From Neelides folsomi (lineage: Eukaryota; Arthropoda; Collembola; Neelipleona; Neelidae), in the NCBI GenBank assembly GCA_034687125.1, contig JAQGBZ010000211.1, forward strand, positions 45,618 to 109,617: a DNA stretch of 64,000 nt, in the 5' to 3' direction. Below are positions 1-14,211 of the stretch, piece after piece (within the stretch, counting starts at the first letter, position 1; each line of letters begins with the position of its first letter). Both the position numbers and the translations under genes were made by a program. A model generated the notes under the pieces. That model saw nothing but the letters and a program-made list of their open reading frames with translations. It made no database searches and was not told where the DNA came from.

Positions 1-2240
1 ATGCAATATAATTATTAATGATGAGTGGTGATGGAATTTATTCATTTCATTTTCAATTTATTTCCATCTATAACTAACAACAGGATGTGTGAGAGGCAAA
101 AACAATTATGTTTTCATTTTTATAATAATACTACTTGACTATATGGATTGCACAATTTACAATACATTACTGTAAAAAATATTAGTATTTAAACATTATC
201 AAGAAGCCATTATAATACTTTTGCATTTAAGCTTTATACTGTACATTAGGCATTTAGTATATTTCGTTATTTTTAAATATCATAATATAACAAATCTGAA
301 ATTAAGCATTTATATAATTTATTTATTTCAAAATGGATGCTTTAATTATTTATTTAGCAGTTGAACTTACCACATACTAAATGTAAGTACTCATAAGCAC
401 CATTCATACAGAAGTATTTTATATGCAAGTTGGTATAATTATAATACTTTAGTAGACCAGCTTTATAACCAAAAACGTATACCGTATTAAGCAGTGCCTA
501 TGTCTATAAGTTAATTATAGACCGAATCGGACATTTGGTTCATTTAATAATATCAATGCTAACTTTTATTATACGAATGGTGAATATTAAGAAGTGCGAG
601 AAGTAGTATAACGTGCAGTACTTAACTTACATACAGCACATTACAGAACTTTACAGAAGTATGCATGCCTGTTTTAGCATCACCACTAATACATGAACTT
701 GGGTAGTTAATTATGAAAACTACTGTGCTTGTAAAGTTTTATAATTTAAGAGTAATAAAGTATAGTGCTCAAAAGGAGAATGAATGGAGTTTCCTTACGT
801 ATATTTATTAGCAAGTACGATTTGTATAACGCACACGCAAATGTTGTGAATACGAAACTAATTTTATCTTATTTATATTAAAGCTCAATGCAAAAATTTA
901 AGGCGTCTTTAAAGGTAGGTGTTGATTTTAATGAATATCATCACACTTGTACTACTTAGCTTATATAGACTTTAATAGTTAATAAAAATAGTCCATTATA
1001 AGTAATATGACTTTTTCCATTACATAAGCAAGAATACAAAGATGCTTTAAAGTCAGAGAATGAATGTGTAATAAAATAAGGAGAAATTTGAATGGTCGCT
1101 GTAAACCTCTAAAAGTGTGTGTTGTGTGTCTGGTGAGTTTGTGTGTGGGCCATTCCTCACTTCATTGAGAAATACATAAAGTTCGGGAGAGAGGAAATGA
1201 GGACAAGTGCATTTGGGGGTTTTAGGAATGAGAGATGGGCCCAGGCGACAACGTCGCCAAATGGCCTCACAAAATCCTCCTACACAAACCTCTCCAAATT
1301 TTAATATTTTTTAACTCATTTTGTTCATCTTACTTAGAGAGAACTTTCTTACTTCAGAAATCTTCTCTTTGAGTCTCTTTCTCATTAAAATTTTTACAAA
1401 TTATGAATTTATAATTTCCGCTCAAAAATTCACTGTTTCGCGTTCAGAAAATGAGATAAATTAAAGAAAATGCTATTAGAGCAAATTGAAAATTCCAATC
1501 CAGTAATTTGAATTTTGAATCACATGTCTTATCCTCACATTTTTGAACAATTATGAAAGTATTTGCATGTAGTGCTTATATGTATAACATAAAATACAAG
1601 TATGAGTATACAAAAGGATGAAACTGAAAGGAGTTAAAAGTATAGCTGAGTAACTGCGCAGATAAATTCAAAGGTTTCTCTCATCTCTTCCAAGTAGAGG
1701 TAGAATCATTTCATCAATGATCATTATCTCCCATCATATCATAAATGTATATTACATACATGTCGTACATTGTACTTATATTTAATAGTTCTATTTACTA
1801 ATAACAAGATGAATTCCTATACTCATACTCCTCACTCCTCATACATAGATATCTCTTATATTCATTTCTCCCAATGTCTCCTTATTCCAATTAATCTGAA
1901 ACTCCAAGAAGCACTAAATGCAGTCTAAACTTTAAATGGCTGAAATACTGAACTGAATACTGAACTGAATATACTGAACATACTAACAATGATATACTGC
2001 ATATCTGTATATAGAATATATTAAAAAATAATTATTATTATTGAATAGTATTAGTGTAGTATAGAAGCTGAGATGAATATTTTTAAAAAAAAAATTTTGT
2101 GGGAATTTCAAATGGCATGTAACGAGTTTCCTTAAAGTGCAACTCCTCTTTGATAGGTGTACGATGATGGTTAAAAAAGAAGAAGGTAATGATGGCCGTA
2201 GAATAGGTACACGCATGGTATTTAATCGCTGGGGGAGGGG
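1..2240. other. Upstream non-coding region, no gene seen
   Basis: AT-rich sequence with frequent stops on both strands. I see no splice-linked coding exons, RNA gene or clear repeat family. It precedes the proposed 5'UTR exon of the BTB/zinc-finger gene and may hold its promoter, but I could not single out a core promoter motif. Confidence 0.5.
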
Positions 2241-2246
2241 TGGGGA

Positions 2247-2455
2247 ATGCAGAGGTGTGTGTGTGTATCTGGGTATGTGTGTGTGCTGCGTTTTCCTTTG
2301 ACTGCACAACTGCGACGCTGCGTTCTTGCTTGCATCATGCGTTCGAGTTCTCGTGGAACCCGCCATAAATTTGCGAGCTCACTCTCACCATTTTACTCCG
2401 AGTACGTGGAGAAGGAGGACGAGACACGAAATTCACCTGCACAAACCAAATACCC
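2247..2455 (+). other. Proposed 5'UTR exon of the BTB/zinc-finger gene
   Basis: A less AT-rich stretch, including a short GT repeat, ends in a strong donor (CCC|GTAAGT, donor at 2456). The next clear acceptor in the right place is at 11190, 43 bases before the BTB start codon. If spliced there, the open frame from ATG 2247 hits a stop before the BTB ATG, so this exon would be non-coding with an upstream ORF. The left edge is arbitrary because I cannot see the transcription start. The link to 11191 is inferred from splice signals only. Confidence 0.4.
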
Positions 2456-5400
2456 GTAAGTTGACTCTTTTCGCTATTCACCTTATTCCTTCACAACGCA
2501 CCTGAGTTCCCTTTTCGCATCGGGTTCTTTTTCCCCACCAATTTTCTTATTCGCAATTTGGAACCTTCGGATCCGGATCGAATCTTACAAGTTCGGTTTT
2601 CTCCCCAAGGTTTTCTTCCAACGTGCTCTTCAGTAATTCTCTTTATTTCTCATTTATTTCCTACTTGTTTCGTCGAATTGGTTATTTTATTAATTTATTA
2701 ATGAAGATGATTTTGTGAGTTTGAAGTGAATCCTCGATTTTAAATATCTTAAATGTTGATGAAAAAAATAAGTGGTTTTTTGAAGTGCGTAGTTTTGAGA
2801 AATTAATCGACTTCAATGGATAGGACATTTGTAAGGTAGAATTTTCAATTATTTATTTATCTTTGGTTTGAAATATTATTAACTTTTTTGTTTGGTTATT
2901 CCAAATGATTTGATTTATTCATAAACCATAATAGAAAAGCATTATATTGATATGCCAAATTATTTTCCAACTTCGTGTGTCTGTGTTGTGGAATGTTTTA
3001 TTGAGAGTAGCTTCATCAAACATTAATTATGAACTTATGAATAATTTGAGAAAACGATATGGAACGAGACCCGAGAGTTTATAAATAATTTTCAAGGGAG
3101 GTTTTCGTAGGCGTAATTTCCGACCAAATCGTTTCTTATTCTTTAATCTTGGCTCTAACATTAAGAAAAAATTAATGTTGTGAAATCTCTTCCTGCGAAA
3201 TGGTTATTTTCTTTCAAACATTTTTATTGATAAAATTGATAGAGATTGAATCATTGAATATTTTATGATACGATCATCCTCTCAATTTAAGCAAGCGACA
3301 ATTTATTAAATCAAAGTTGAATGAAATTGAATATTCCTGATTATAAACGCCAATACAATTTGATTTTTAATAGTTGAACTTTAAACTCATTGGTTAATTT
3401 TATTCTAAAGGAAGTTCATTTTCATTCTTTTTATTTTTTAAACTTTTAAAATGAATAAGGATAATTGAAAGTTTATTACATTATTACAATAAGTATTTAA
3501 TATAAACAATTATTTACATACTAAAAGTAAGTACGTGGTGCGTTTCGCATTTCGCATCGCTTCTCCAATTCTCTGAATGAATATTTTACGATTTCCATCT
3601 TATTCTTTTTTATACCAATTTTTATTTTATTTTATTATCAAGATTTGTCATATTATTTTAATAATTGTGGTTAAATATTATATTATATCAACTTTTATTA
3701 TTTATTAATTTATTATAGTTTTATTTACTAACAAGTTACAGTTAGTTTGTATTAAATATTATTTAATTATCATTGTAGCTAAATGGCTGATCTAATCAGA
3801 CATTTTGCATTGTAAATTTGGATTCAATTTGGTCGTGGTGCAAAATTCCATTGATATTTAACAAGCATATCAGGTTATCTTCCTGTTCTAATTTGGTCCA
3901 CACAAATAAGTTTACAAAAGAGGTGAAGTCGAAAACATCCCTTCCGTCCAATTTAAATGTTTTCTTAGAAAATCCTAACCTATCATAACTATTCCGCATT
4001 TTTCCATAAATCCCTTTTTACGTCATATTAGCTTGTTTTCGTCTTGAAACGCTGATGCGCAATTTCGAAACTCCTTCCCTTTCATATTTAAATACATTTT
4101 AAATAATGCACTCAATTGATTCAATACCAAATGGGATTTTTTACGATTGCATGTAAACCTTAACTAATAACCAATACATAACATTACCAGTGTTTAACTC
4201 ATAATATCTATATATAATATACATTATATTCCAATTTCCCAATACATAAAAATATATAACTTAAAAATAGTCTATAAGAATATGCATATTATATAACTGA
4301 TATTTATCCTAATATGGCTGATTTCAGCACACGTGCATTCTTTATCGCATCAATATTTTCGACCTTATTTATTGCTAAAAGGAGAATTTGTTCAGTAGCA
4401 TAAATTCAATACTATGCAATATAAACCATATAAATTTGTACTGTAAGTATCGCCTATAATATTGATATTTATATGATGAATATCGTAAAGTGGTTAAAAG
4501 TTCTGTGTATTGAAAATATATCGTATTAAAAATATCAGTTGATTTGTTCCTCATGGACTTATTAAATAGAGTTTATAAAAGACAATATTTTATAGTTTTG
4601 AGACAGAGACATTTTAAATAGTTTTGTGTGTTTTTAGATTAATTTGTCTCTTTTTCCGTCTGACCATACATACAATTTTTGTGATCAAGTTCTTATACAC
4701 ACAATTTATTGGATTGGATGAATTATTGACTGCATATAATATTGATTGTAAAAAGACATGGATTTTGCTAAAGTAAGTACATTTATGTTATAGGGTATTT
4801 ATGAAGTTGGAAAAACATGGATTCTGTTTTTATCAAAATGCCTCCTCATTCGTCACAAGAGATATTTATTTGATTTTCATTGTTATTTGCACTCGTTGCC
4901 CAACTCATTTTTTCTCTCTATTATTCCACACTGGACTTTTTTTTATCTCAACTAAAAATGTAAGGAGGATGAAAAAAGAAAGATTATAAAACTGAATGGC
5001 TCCATAATCACATTTTTACTAAAAATGAAACAATTTCAATTTTTCAATCCCATTCATACATTTCCTTTTTCTTCAAGGATTAATTTTTATAATTAAAATT
5101 TTAAGTTAAAATTGTAAAATTGTAAAATTAAAATATTAAATTCTTAAGTCGCAAAATGGAATAATAGAATATTACTATTTAATGTTTACCATTAAAGTAA
5201 ATAGATATCAAATTAGTTTTTACAATTAGTTAAGCAGGAAGAAAGGAAGTAATTTAAATAAAATGCGTCTTATAGAAAAAGCACTTTAAATATTTGATTT
5301 GTACTTTAATTTGAAATTTAATCTTTTTCCACTACGCCGAATCTCTTATAAATGACGCAATTTCCGATTGATGGAATTAATTCGACTTTTTTTGTCCGAA

Positions 5401-8400
5401 TGTGTCAGTTAGGAATTGTAAAGTATGGTGATTTGCAAACTCTTGGTTTCATTTATTGTTGTTTAAGCTTAGGTGACATTCAAGCCAATTTGTTCAAATG
5501 CCAATTTGTTCAACTTGTTAAATCTAAACCCTTATATTTATACATATTAGAGTGTTATAAAAGAGGAATCACAATTTGTATTTGAAACATCCTTTGGGGT
5601 TTCTTTATCATTTGAACAAGTTATTGCTTTAAAGAGATATAATGAGAGTGAAAATCACAATTTTCCGAGAACTGTTATTTAAAGTACAGTGAGGAATAAT
5701 CCAATATTAATGAGGAATTTGATGAATAACTTATTCGACTTATTGTTATGAATGAGCCTCGTATGAGTTATGATTGGAGAAAAACCCTTTTTCGCATTTT
5801 TGTGAGATGGATAGGTGAATTTGTAATATGGAGGATGGAGAATGATTCACCATCACCTGCATCGCATGCATGGTGCAAAAACATCATAATTGCTTTTTTG
5901 CGATTCGAGAAAGGAAAAAGGTTTCCTGTGGCCTAACCGATTTTAATCTTCTTTTTTATTAATATTAAATACGGATTGCATTTTAGAATAACTTCATTTA
6001 CCTCTATGTTATATAAAACTATTATTAACTATAAGCTATGTTATATAGCTATTAACTATACAAATACCGTATGCATAATTGTAGTTCAAATTCTATATCG
6101 ATGTTTGACTCATGTTATATAGGTATATACAATTTAGCAAAATGGTTATATTTAACAATTAGTAAGATTTAATCCCTCGCCACACAGCTGGTTTTCCATT
6201 CAAAAACAAATTCCAGTGACTAAGTGACGATATATATTCTCGTGATGATTAACTAAATATAACATGGTTGATCTTTTGCATCTAACCTTAGTTTAATAGT
6301 ATTATATATAAAAATTACATTTATTGTCTGATCTCGATAAATCGAGACATTTATTATTTACATAAATATTTGTAAAAATCAATGATGAATGAATTGAATT
6401 TATTCCTCAAGCCTGTTAACTCTTATTAATTGAGTTGTAAAGATTTCTTGATAATCATTATGAAGAGATTTCCGATGCTATAAATACTAATATTCAAGCT
6501 AATTATTTGTATTGGAATCTGTAAAGAACAATAATTGAAATTTCAATATTAATCACGCATGAATGGAATCGATTTCTTATAAAATGGTAAATATTTTATT
6601 TGAAAATTATCCAAGTTAATAAACCTTATTTTTAGTTACACTCTGCATGCACTATAATACGTAGAATTCTGTTATTATAATGCTATTTATATTTATTAAA
6701 TGACATTACTATTATTGATTGAGCCAAATTCACACAAATACAATAATTATATAAGTGTACTTACAGTATAATTATAATTACTTCTATAATATTTACATAT
6801 AGACACGTATTATGTTATTTTTGTTTATTTCCTAGTTGAGAATTTATTCAATGTGATTGTTTATCTTTACCCGATTTCTTTCATTTGGTTAAGCAATAAT
6901 CAATTTTTAGAATGGATTTATTTATATTTGAAAACATTACATTGGTACTTGCAATTACTTTTTACTTACGCACAATTCTAAAAATGTACTCTAAAAAGAA
7001 TGATGAAAGAAAGGAGTAAGGCTGAGCTAATTATGTAATAATAATAATTGAATTGGTTTATTTAGGAATTTGATTTAATATTTACTAGAACGTAAAAGAG
7101 GAAATCAATTTCTGCCGTGCGCTACGCAGAAGAAACAAATTAAAACATTAGGACAAATTAAATTTCAATTAGTTCCACAATCCACCCACTTTTGAATTGA
7201 AGTAGTAATTACTCGCTATTTTAATTATACTGTAAAAGTTTCATCTTCCCAAGTATTCTTCAAATGAGTTGGAGTCAAATCATTTCCTCAACGAGATTTG
7301 ATAATTAGGGAATTTGAAAAGAGAAATAAATTCAAATCATCTCCTTTTACCTTCCAATTCCAAATTGTCTTTCTCTCAATTTTTTATTACATTTCAAATT
7401 TAGAATTCATCTAAAACAATCATTTGATTAATAAATTAATTTTTGGAGTAGAAAAAGAATATTCTGAATATGAACAAAAGTTAAAACACGCATAAACAAT
7501 TACGCACTTGTACAATATAAAGTCAAAGTAAAATTGAAGTTATGTAATGTATATGATGAAAATTTATTAATGTAAAAGGCTTTTCCAATTTTGACGTTCC
7601 AATTTGAGACTTTATGTTTAAAGGTTGAAATACGCACATGACTAAAATTAAATTACGAGTTGTTTACATGAAGGGAACCCTCAAAACTCCCGATCATAAA
7701 AGAGAGAAATAGAACTTCAACTTTCTTTGATCTCCAACTTTCCCATTCTCTTCACTTACACGTTGGAGGGTAAACGCAACATACGGTCCTTATATTTATA
7801 CCATACTTACCTATATTTATAAAGTATGTATTTACATATGTATATATGTATATGGTTTCATATTCACCCCTAAACCTGAAGAGTTCAGTGGGAGTTTGAA
7901 CATGAAAGGAAAAGTGTTCTTACTCCCTTGCCCTCCCATGAAAGTCATGAAACAATTTAAAATATGTAGTTTTAAGTTTTAATCTGTATTGTTTTATAAA
8001 TACTTACTTATATATTCAAATAAAGTATATGAGTGCAAATGTAAATATATCAAAATATCCAATATAAAAGAAGTACCATATAAACTTCATAAGATATGAA
8101 GTATTTAAAGTATGTCGATGTAAACTTTATCCATTGAACTATTTCTCAATTTCTAGAAAAGCAGTTTAATGAATGAGACCTGAAATCGCTATTTTGTTTC
8201 AATATACAACATGAAAATGAAATTCTGATAAAGCAGATAAATGAATCCATTAATCCATAATTTATTCATGACCTTAGAATTCAATTCCTTGCACTTTACT
8301 TATAAATTTTGATGTACTCATTATTGACAATAAAATTTAAGTAGAGTAATTAATTATGAATTTTAAGGCCAAATAAGTATTATGGCAAGTCATTGCATAT

Positions 8401-11190
8401 TTGTTTCCAGTTTTTCAAGGTTAATTTAATGTTTTTATAAAGTGCATTTAAGTAATATTTTCAAATATTATATTTTTGTATTCCAATCAGGTAAAAAGTT
8501 AAGTCGATCGAGTCCATTGGACATTGCAAATTTCAATTTTGCAATACATTGAATGAAGTTGGTTATTCAGTTGGCAGATTTTGAAAAGTTCAATTTATTC
8601 CTTGTAAATTATTATTGTTAATCCATTATGGATTGAAAATGATTTGAAATGATTTCAAGATTTTGTGATAACGAGATAAAGGGGATTTGATCATAAAGGA
8701 GAATTTGAGAAATTGTCCAAAGCTTCAAGATTTTGAGTGAATTAAAGGGAAGTTGATTGTAAAGTTTTTGGTGTGACGTCGTCGTGACTCTCCATCTCTT
8801 AGCTTCACTCCGTTGACTCCTCCACGTGCCTCCTGAAGAATTGACACAGTTTCCACTTTCGCCCCATTCCATTTAAACTCCTTGGTCTCTACCTGGCTAT
8901 CAGCTACATGAACCTTTTATGACCATACACTCCTTATTATTTCTGTACATCTGTCCCATATATGACGATGGAGCTTATTAACTCTTTTTTTCTCTCGACA
9001 TATGTTCTTTGAGAATTTTTACAATACTTTTTGATTAATTTCCTTTTAATGCATTCGTTTTGGGAGTAACGCTGGCATTGATTTGGAGCCAACTATGAGA
9101 CAAGATTCACTTTTTTTATATGTACATCGGACTACATCATGTGCATTATAAAAATTATACATTATCCGTTAGCTAATTAGATCCTTTTCCAAATTGTACA
9201 ATTGTGATTGTATTGTATATTAAGTATTGTATTGTACAGGGTGGTCCATAAGTATTTCTTTTTTAAATAAAAAATCGTATCAAAAAGAAAGATACTTAAG
9301 GCCCACACTGTATATTATGTGGATGAGAAGTGTTGAGATGTTGAGTTCGTATTATAAAGATTATGTATGTAAAAAAAATATTTAAAACTGGTGGTGGATT
9401 TGGCTAAGAAAAAGAATGTAAGAATCGTGGCCATGGTGATGAGGGAAATGAAGTAGGAGCATCTTCTAGGTCCTCGTGAAGGAGATGAGTTTTTGAAGGT
9501 AGGAGGAAAAGATCATAAATGGTGAAGTTGAAATGAAGGATTGAAGAAGCGCGTAATACACACGCACACACGTAATTCGAGAAGTTTCTGATAACGCGTG
9601 TAACTCACATTATTGGCTACATCAAAAGATTCCCAACTCGCTCCTTTTGAGAGGGAAAAAAGTTTTATGAGGGTCGAGCGGTCGAAATGGCAATAGCATA
9701 ATACTAACTAGATTTATGTTACATTGGGAATTACTTTAACTTGCTTCATACTCCTTCAGACTCCTTTATACTCTGCCAGTCTCTTTATATCCAATATGTT
9801 AAAACTCTTCAATTTGTATTACAAGTTGTTAAGTATTAACTTTTAACTTTCAAACTGCATACTATCCAACTGTGTGGTAATACTGAAATATCAGTAATTG
9901 TATATTCCTTGGCTTCAATTGAATGAATATAAATACGAATACTCGTACATATACATACATATTATAGAGATAAGTTATTTTTCCTCCTTGTAATATGTTG
10001 AGGATTTAAAAGTGCGTTTGTCTGTTTTCTCTATTTTGCCTATAAAATTTACGACCACACAGCGGCCTATGAACTATACGTGTCCTTTACTCATTTTTAC
10101 CCTTTGTACCAACTTGGTTTGGGGTTACGGTTCGAAACTCAAATGAAAGGATTAAATTGAAGTATGTTGTAAAAGAGCGAGTTGGTAAGTATCATAGATT
10201 CTATGAGAGAAGGTTCATACAGAGGTAAGATACATATATTAGTAAGAGAGACGTATGAAGGTAAATCCTCAAATATATTTATTGGTTGAAGGAGCTTAGG
10301 CAGGAAATTGACGGGAGACTTTTCTCTCAACTTGTAGAAGCTTACTCATTCGTAACCGAACTTCTAAAGACGAGATAAACTAATAACAAATACACACAAA
10401 ATGTAGAGCTAACATATGTACAAAATGTATAGCTACTTATATAGATAAATATATTATTATTTATTGGATTTTCCTTGCTCTTTAAAACATATTATTGTAT
10501 TAACTATAGATGAACCGCTCTCAAATTTTTCCTAATTATAAGAATGCATTTAAAGAAATATGATATTGGATATATGAATATCACATTGTGAAACACTATA
10601 CAGATGTATCCTATATCTGTACAGGTAGGTACATATTAGAATATTTAGCATATTGTGTATCCCTTTTTAATAAAAGAAAATTATTTGAGATATCTTTCAT
10701 ATATGAAATTTTATATTGATTGTGAATTGTGAATTTTCCCTTGAAGATAAAGTAACCTAATAAAGATGTTCAACATGAGTATTTGATTACCCAGTCATGT
10801 ATAAAATAATCTCGTTACAGTGAAATGATTTCGAGTGTCTTAGCCCTCAACCCCAACTTGAGTCATTTTGTAAATTCTATAAACTCTCTTTTACGTCGTG
10901 TAAGAAAATGCATTACACATGCTCAATTTACGACCACTTTCGAGTTGGAAAATTAAGTACACACTTATTGCAGTTTACGCATGAAAGTAGTTACATGTAA
11001 CATAAAATGTAAAGGTATGCATATGATGATTTTGCATTTATTTCAAAGTTTGCTCATTTGAGTCATTTGCTCTTCAATGTCAATGTAAAGAGGAAAAGAT
11101 GAAGAATTTTTATAGAATTTAAATAAAGATAATGATAGATATTATTGTAATGATGCTAATAACTAATAACGATTATTTTTTTATTTTCAG
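2456..11190 (+). other. Proposed 8.7-kb first intron or upstream region of the BTB gene
   Basis: Bounded by GTAAGT at 2456 and TTTTCAG at 11181-11190. No convincing coding exon is seen inside; short open frames lack splice partners or recognisable motifs. It contains the mariner-type MITE at 9237-9310. Long 5' introns are common for developmental transcription factors, so regulatory elements may sit here, but I identified none individually. Confidence 0.4.
9237..9310. mobile_element. 74-bp mariner-type MITE with TA flanks
   Basis: The left end reads CAGGGTGGTCCATAAGTAT; the reverse complement of the right end reads CAGTGTGGGCCTTAAGTAT. Matching then continues through a pyrimidine/purine tract, so the terminal inverted repeats span about 27 bp and the element is almost all TIR. 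It is flanked by TA at 9235-9236 and 9311-9312, as expected for Tc1/mariner target duplication. CAGGGTGG-type ends are known from mariner-superfamily elements. There is no coding capacity, so this is a non-autonomous copy. Confidence 0.75.
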
Positions 11191-11233
11191 AGGATGTGAG
11201 TGGAGTAAATGAATTAGTTAAGAATCAGGCAGG

Positions 11234-14211
11234 ATGGCATCAAGGCACCAATTTCATCTTCGGTGGAGTAATTACGGCCATAATCTCGCGAATTCATTCA
11301 TCAAGCTTTTCGAGTCCGAGAGCCTTGCCGATGTCACCCTCTTTTGCGAAGGTAAATTCCTAATCTAATTAATCATCATTTATTTACTAATAAATTAAAA
11401 ATAATTCATCAAGTAGTTTAAACCCTGATCTTGGGGATTTCTTTAGCTGGTTATAAATACATATTAAATTATTTAATGATGACTGGTGAAAGTAAGCTTT
11501 CACTTTAATTAATGATTCGGACATAAGAAGCTTAGCTACGATGATGTTATTAATACATAATACTTATAATTAATAATATTAATATGATATAAAATTATAC
11601 TACAATATATTTATATATTTTATATACAGTAGTAAGTATAGTTATGTACATTTAGTTAATATTGGATTTAATTGTTATAGGAGAAAGCTATAGGGCGCAC
11701 CGGGTGGTGCTAGCGGCGAGCAGTGTTCATTTCCAGGAGCTGTTCGAACAATGTTCGACGGCCCAGAACCTCGTCGTGATCCTGGATGGGACCTCGGCTG
11801 CGAACCTCAGGGCTCTCCTTGAATTTATGTACAAAGGTGAAGTCTATATCGACGATGCCAACTTGAACACTTTCCTCCAGACAGCGAAACGTCTCCAAGT
11901 AAGCTTTCATCCATTTCATTTGCGTGGGAGGGAAAAGGTCAAAGTATTAGAAAATGGGATAGAAATCTAAAATGTACTTAAAGTTGTTCTTTATATCTAT
12001 TCTACTTGAATTAATTTTATTTGAAGACAAAATTTGCCGAGACCTTTGAAACGAATATTTTTCATTCAACTACTTAATTTTTTCAAGGAAGATAATTCCT
12101 CAATGAACTTTTCTAGGAATTGTTTTTCATTCCAAGAAATTATACGTACAGTAGAAAGGAATTAAAATTTTTCATTGTTTGCGGTTTCCCATTATAGTTT
12201 ATTTAAGTACAGTAGGGACTTAAAACCCACGTAAATAACAAAGGTTATTTATATATTTTATGAATGATAAAATCATCGAAAGATCATTTTAAAACTTAAA
12301 TACATTTAACAGAAATACTTTTAACAATTGTAATTAAAAGCAGATTAATTAAATATTTGTGTTTTTCAGGTAAAGGGATTGTCGCTGTCTCAGAATGACC
12401 TCCACAGCATTTCAACAGATGTTGTTGAAGATCGGGGAGATGGGAAAACAACCTTCTCGTCCGGATCACCTCAAGATACCATATTAGCTCAAGCATTAGG
12501 GCCCCTTCTCCAGAATCCACAACCTCCCCCTCCTCCCCCTCCGTCGGTTCAAAAGGGTAATAACAGTTCAAGTGTCCAATCACCACCGGCCACTTTCTCT
12601 TCCCCGTCTCCGTCCCAGACGCCCCCGAACAATCCGACTCATGGCGGCCCTCCAGGTAATTTTATATTACTACCTTCAATTATTAATATATTATCCAACT
12701 TCAAAAATATTTTCATCTTCAAAAATATTTTATATATAAAGTAAACTAATTAATATTCATTATTAATTTGTATTTTATTATTTTATTAATTTCTTGTTTA
12801 GGGCATTTCATGGATGAGAAGATGCGAAAAAAGATTCGAATGTCTCCTCGTCATCAGCAGCTAAGCCCTGATGGAATCATTCCAGAAGGAATTGACTATG
12901 GCGGGAGTCATCATCAACCACCCAGACCGCTTGTACCAATGCCATCTCCCTCTATAACACCAAGACATCATGAGATGGACCCGAGGTATAATTATAATTA
13001 ATCTTAATTCTTAATCAATCTTAATAAAATTCTTATAATTTTACAATTTATTTAAACTTAATGAGTCGAAGAAGATGCTTAAAATATTTTTTTTAATTAT
13101 TCAGGCAAGGCATGTCTGGTTATCCATTCCCTCCTCATTATGGGGTCGGTCACCAACATGGAAGTCAAGGACAAGGACAAAGTGGACAACTTCAACAAAC
13201 AATTGTCATTACAGAGAATCCTAATGTGAGAAAGCTTCGTAGCGCCTCTACGGAAAACACCATGCCTGAAGGTAAATTTTATTAACATTTATAATTCTAA
13301 TAATCACAATTAAATTAACTAAATTAGTTCATACATACTAGAAGTACTTTAATTATAGAAATTATAGTTAAATAAATTACTTTAAATATTCTATTTGGTT
13401 AATGTGGAATAAAGACAAATAATTTTTTGTTTTTTTAGATCTCAGCATCAAACTTGAGGTTGGACGGGAAGAGGATGCTCCAGCTCTCAAACAGCGTTCC
13501 TTCTCGATGGATTTATCTCCATCGGATCCTCCATTTGGTAGTGGACTTGGAGGGAACATGTGGTCAGTTCCATCTCTCGCTCCCTCCGACCTCAATCTCA
13601 ACAATGCTCAAGGGGAAGGAGGAAACGGAGTTCGTTTCCTCTCCACTGGTCCCCCAACGTCCACATCTCTCCCTCTCCCCAACTCATGGAAGCCAATTAA
13701 ACTCTCCGACTACAATCTAACCACCACAACTGTTGGAGTAGATGGAACAACAGGAGCTGGAAAAAAGCTCAAATGTCCTTTCTGTGAAAGGCTTTATGGC
13801 TATGAGACAAATTTACGTGCACACATTCGTCAAAGACATCAAGGGATCCGTGTGCCATGCCCATTCTGTACAAGAACTTTTACAAGGAATAATACTGTGC
13901 GAAGACATGTAGCAAGAGAACATCGAGCTCTAATTGGAGGTGTACGTCCCTTTCATCCTCATTTGAGTCCCGAAGGAGGACAGTTTGGATCTCCACCTTC
14001 AACCGGAAGTAGTCCAAGCCAAGGAAGCCCTTCAACTTCATCTTCAGCTGGGTCAGTAATGGGAGGACCTGGGATGGGTGGAGGAGGAAATTTGGGTCCA
14101 CCATTGCCAGTAGGAGTTGCAGGGCCGGGACCTACAAGCCCTCCTATGACTGGAATGAACACAGGTGGACCACGGCCACCTTCTGTTCAACCACAAAAGC
14201 CCCTTGACTGA
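11234..14211 (+). CDS. BTB/POZ domain transcription factor with two C2H2 zinc fingers (Tramtrack type)
   Basis: Six coding exons: 11234-11351, 11681-11898, 12370-12655, 12802-12985, 13105-13271, 13439-14211. The frame is maintained across all junctions, giving 581 aa. Residues 1 to about 112 form a BTB domain of the arthropod Ttk group (start MASRHQFHLRWSNYGHNL, then ADVTLFCEG, AHRVVLAASS and LLEFMYKGEV). The middle is low complexity, including a polyproline run near 12523-12542. Near the C-terminus two adjacent fingers fit C-x2-C-x12-H-x4-H (CPFCERLYGYETNL and CPFCTRTFTRNNTV), followed by a Gly/Pro/Ser-rich tail. Such proteins bind DNA through the fingers and dimerise through BTB in the nucleus. 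The class includes tramtrack, lola, fruitless and chinmo; I cannot assign the exact orthologue. Many of these genes have alternative finger exons, but I found none downstream. The ATG lies 43 bases after an acceptor. Confidence 0.9.

Noticed and set aside
2247-2459. 70-codon open frame with a start codon upstream of the BTB gene
   Set aside because: It runs over a strong splice donor at 2456. When spliced to 11191 the frame stops before the BTB ATG, so it is at best an upstream ORF in a 5'UTR exon.
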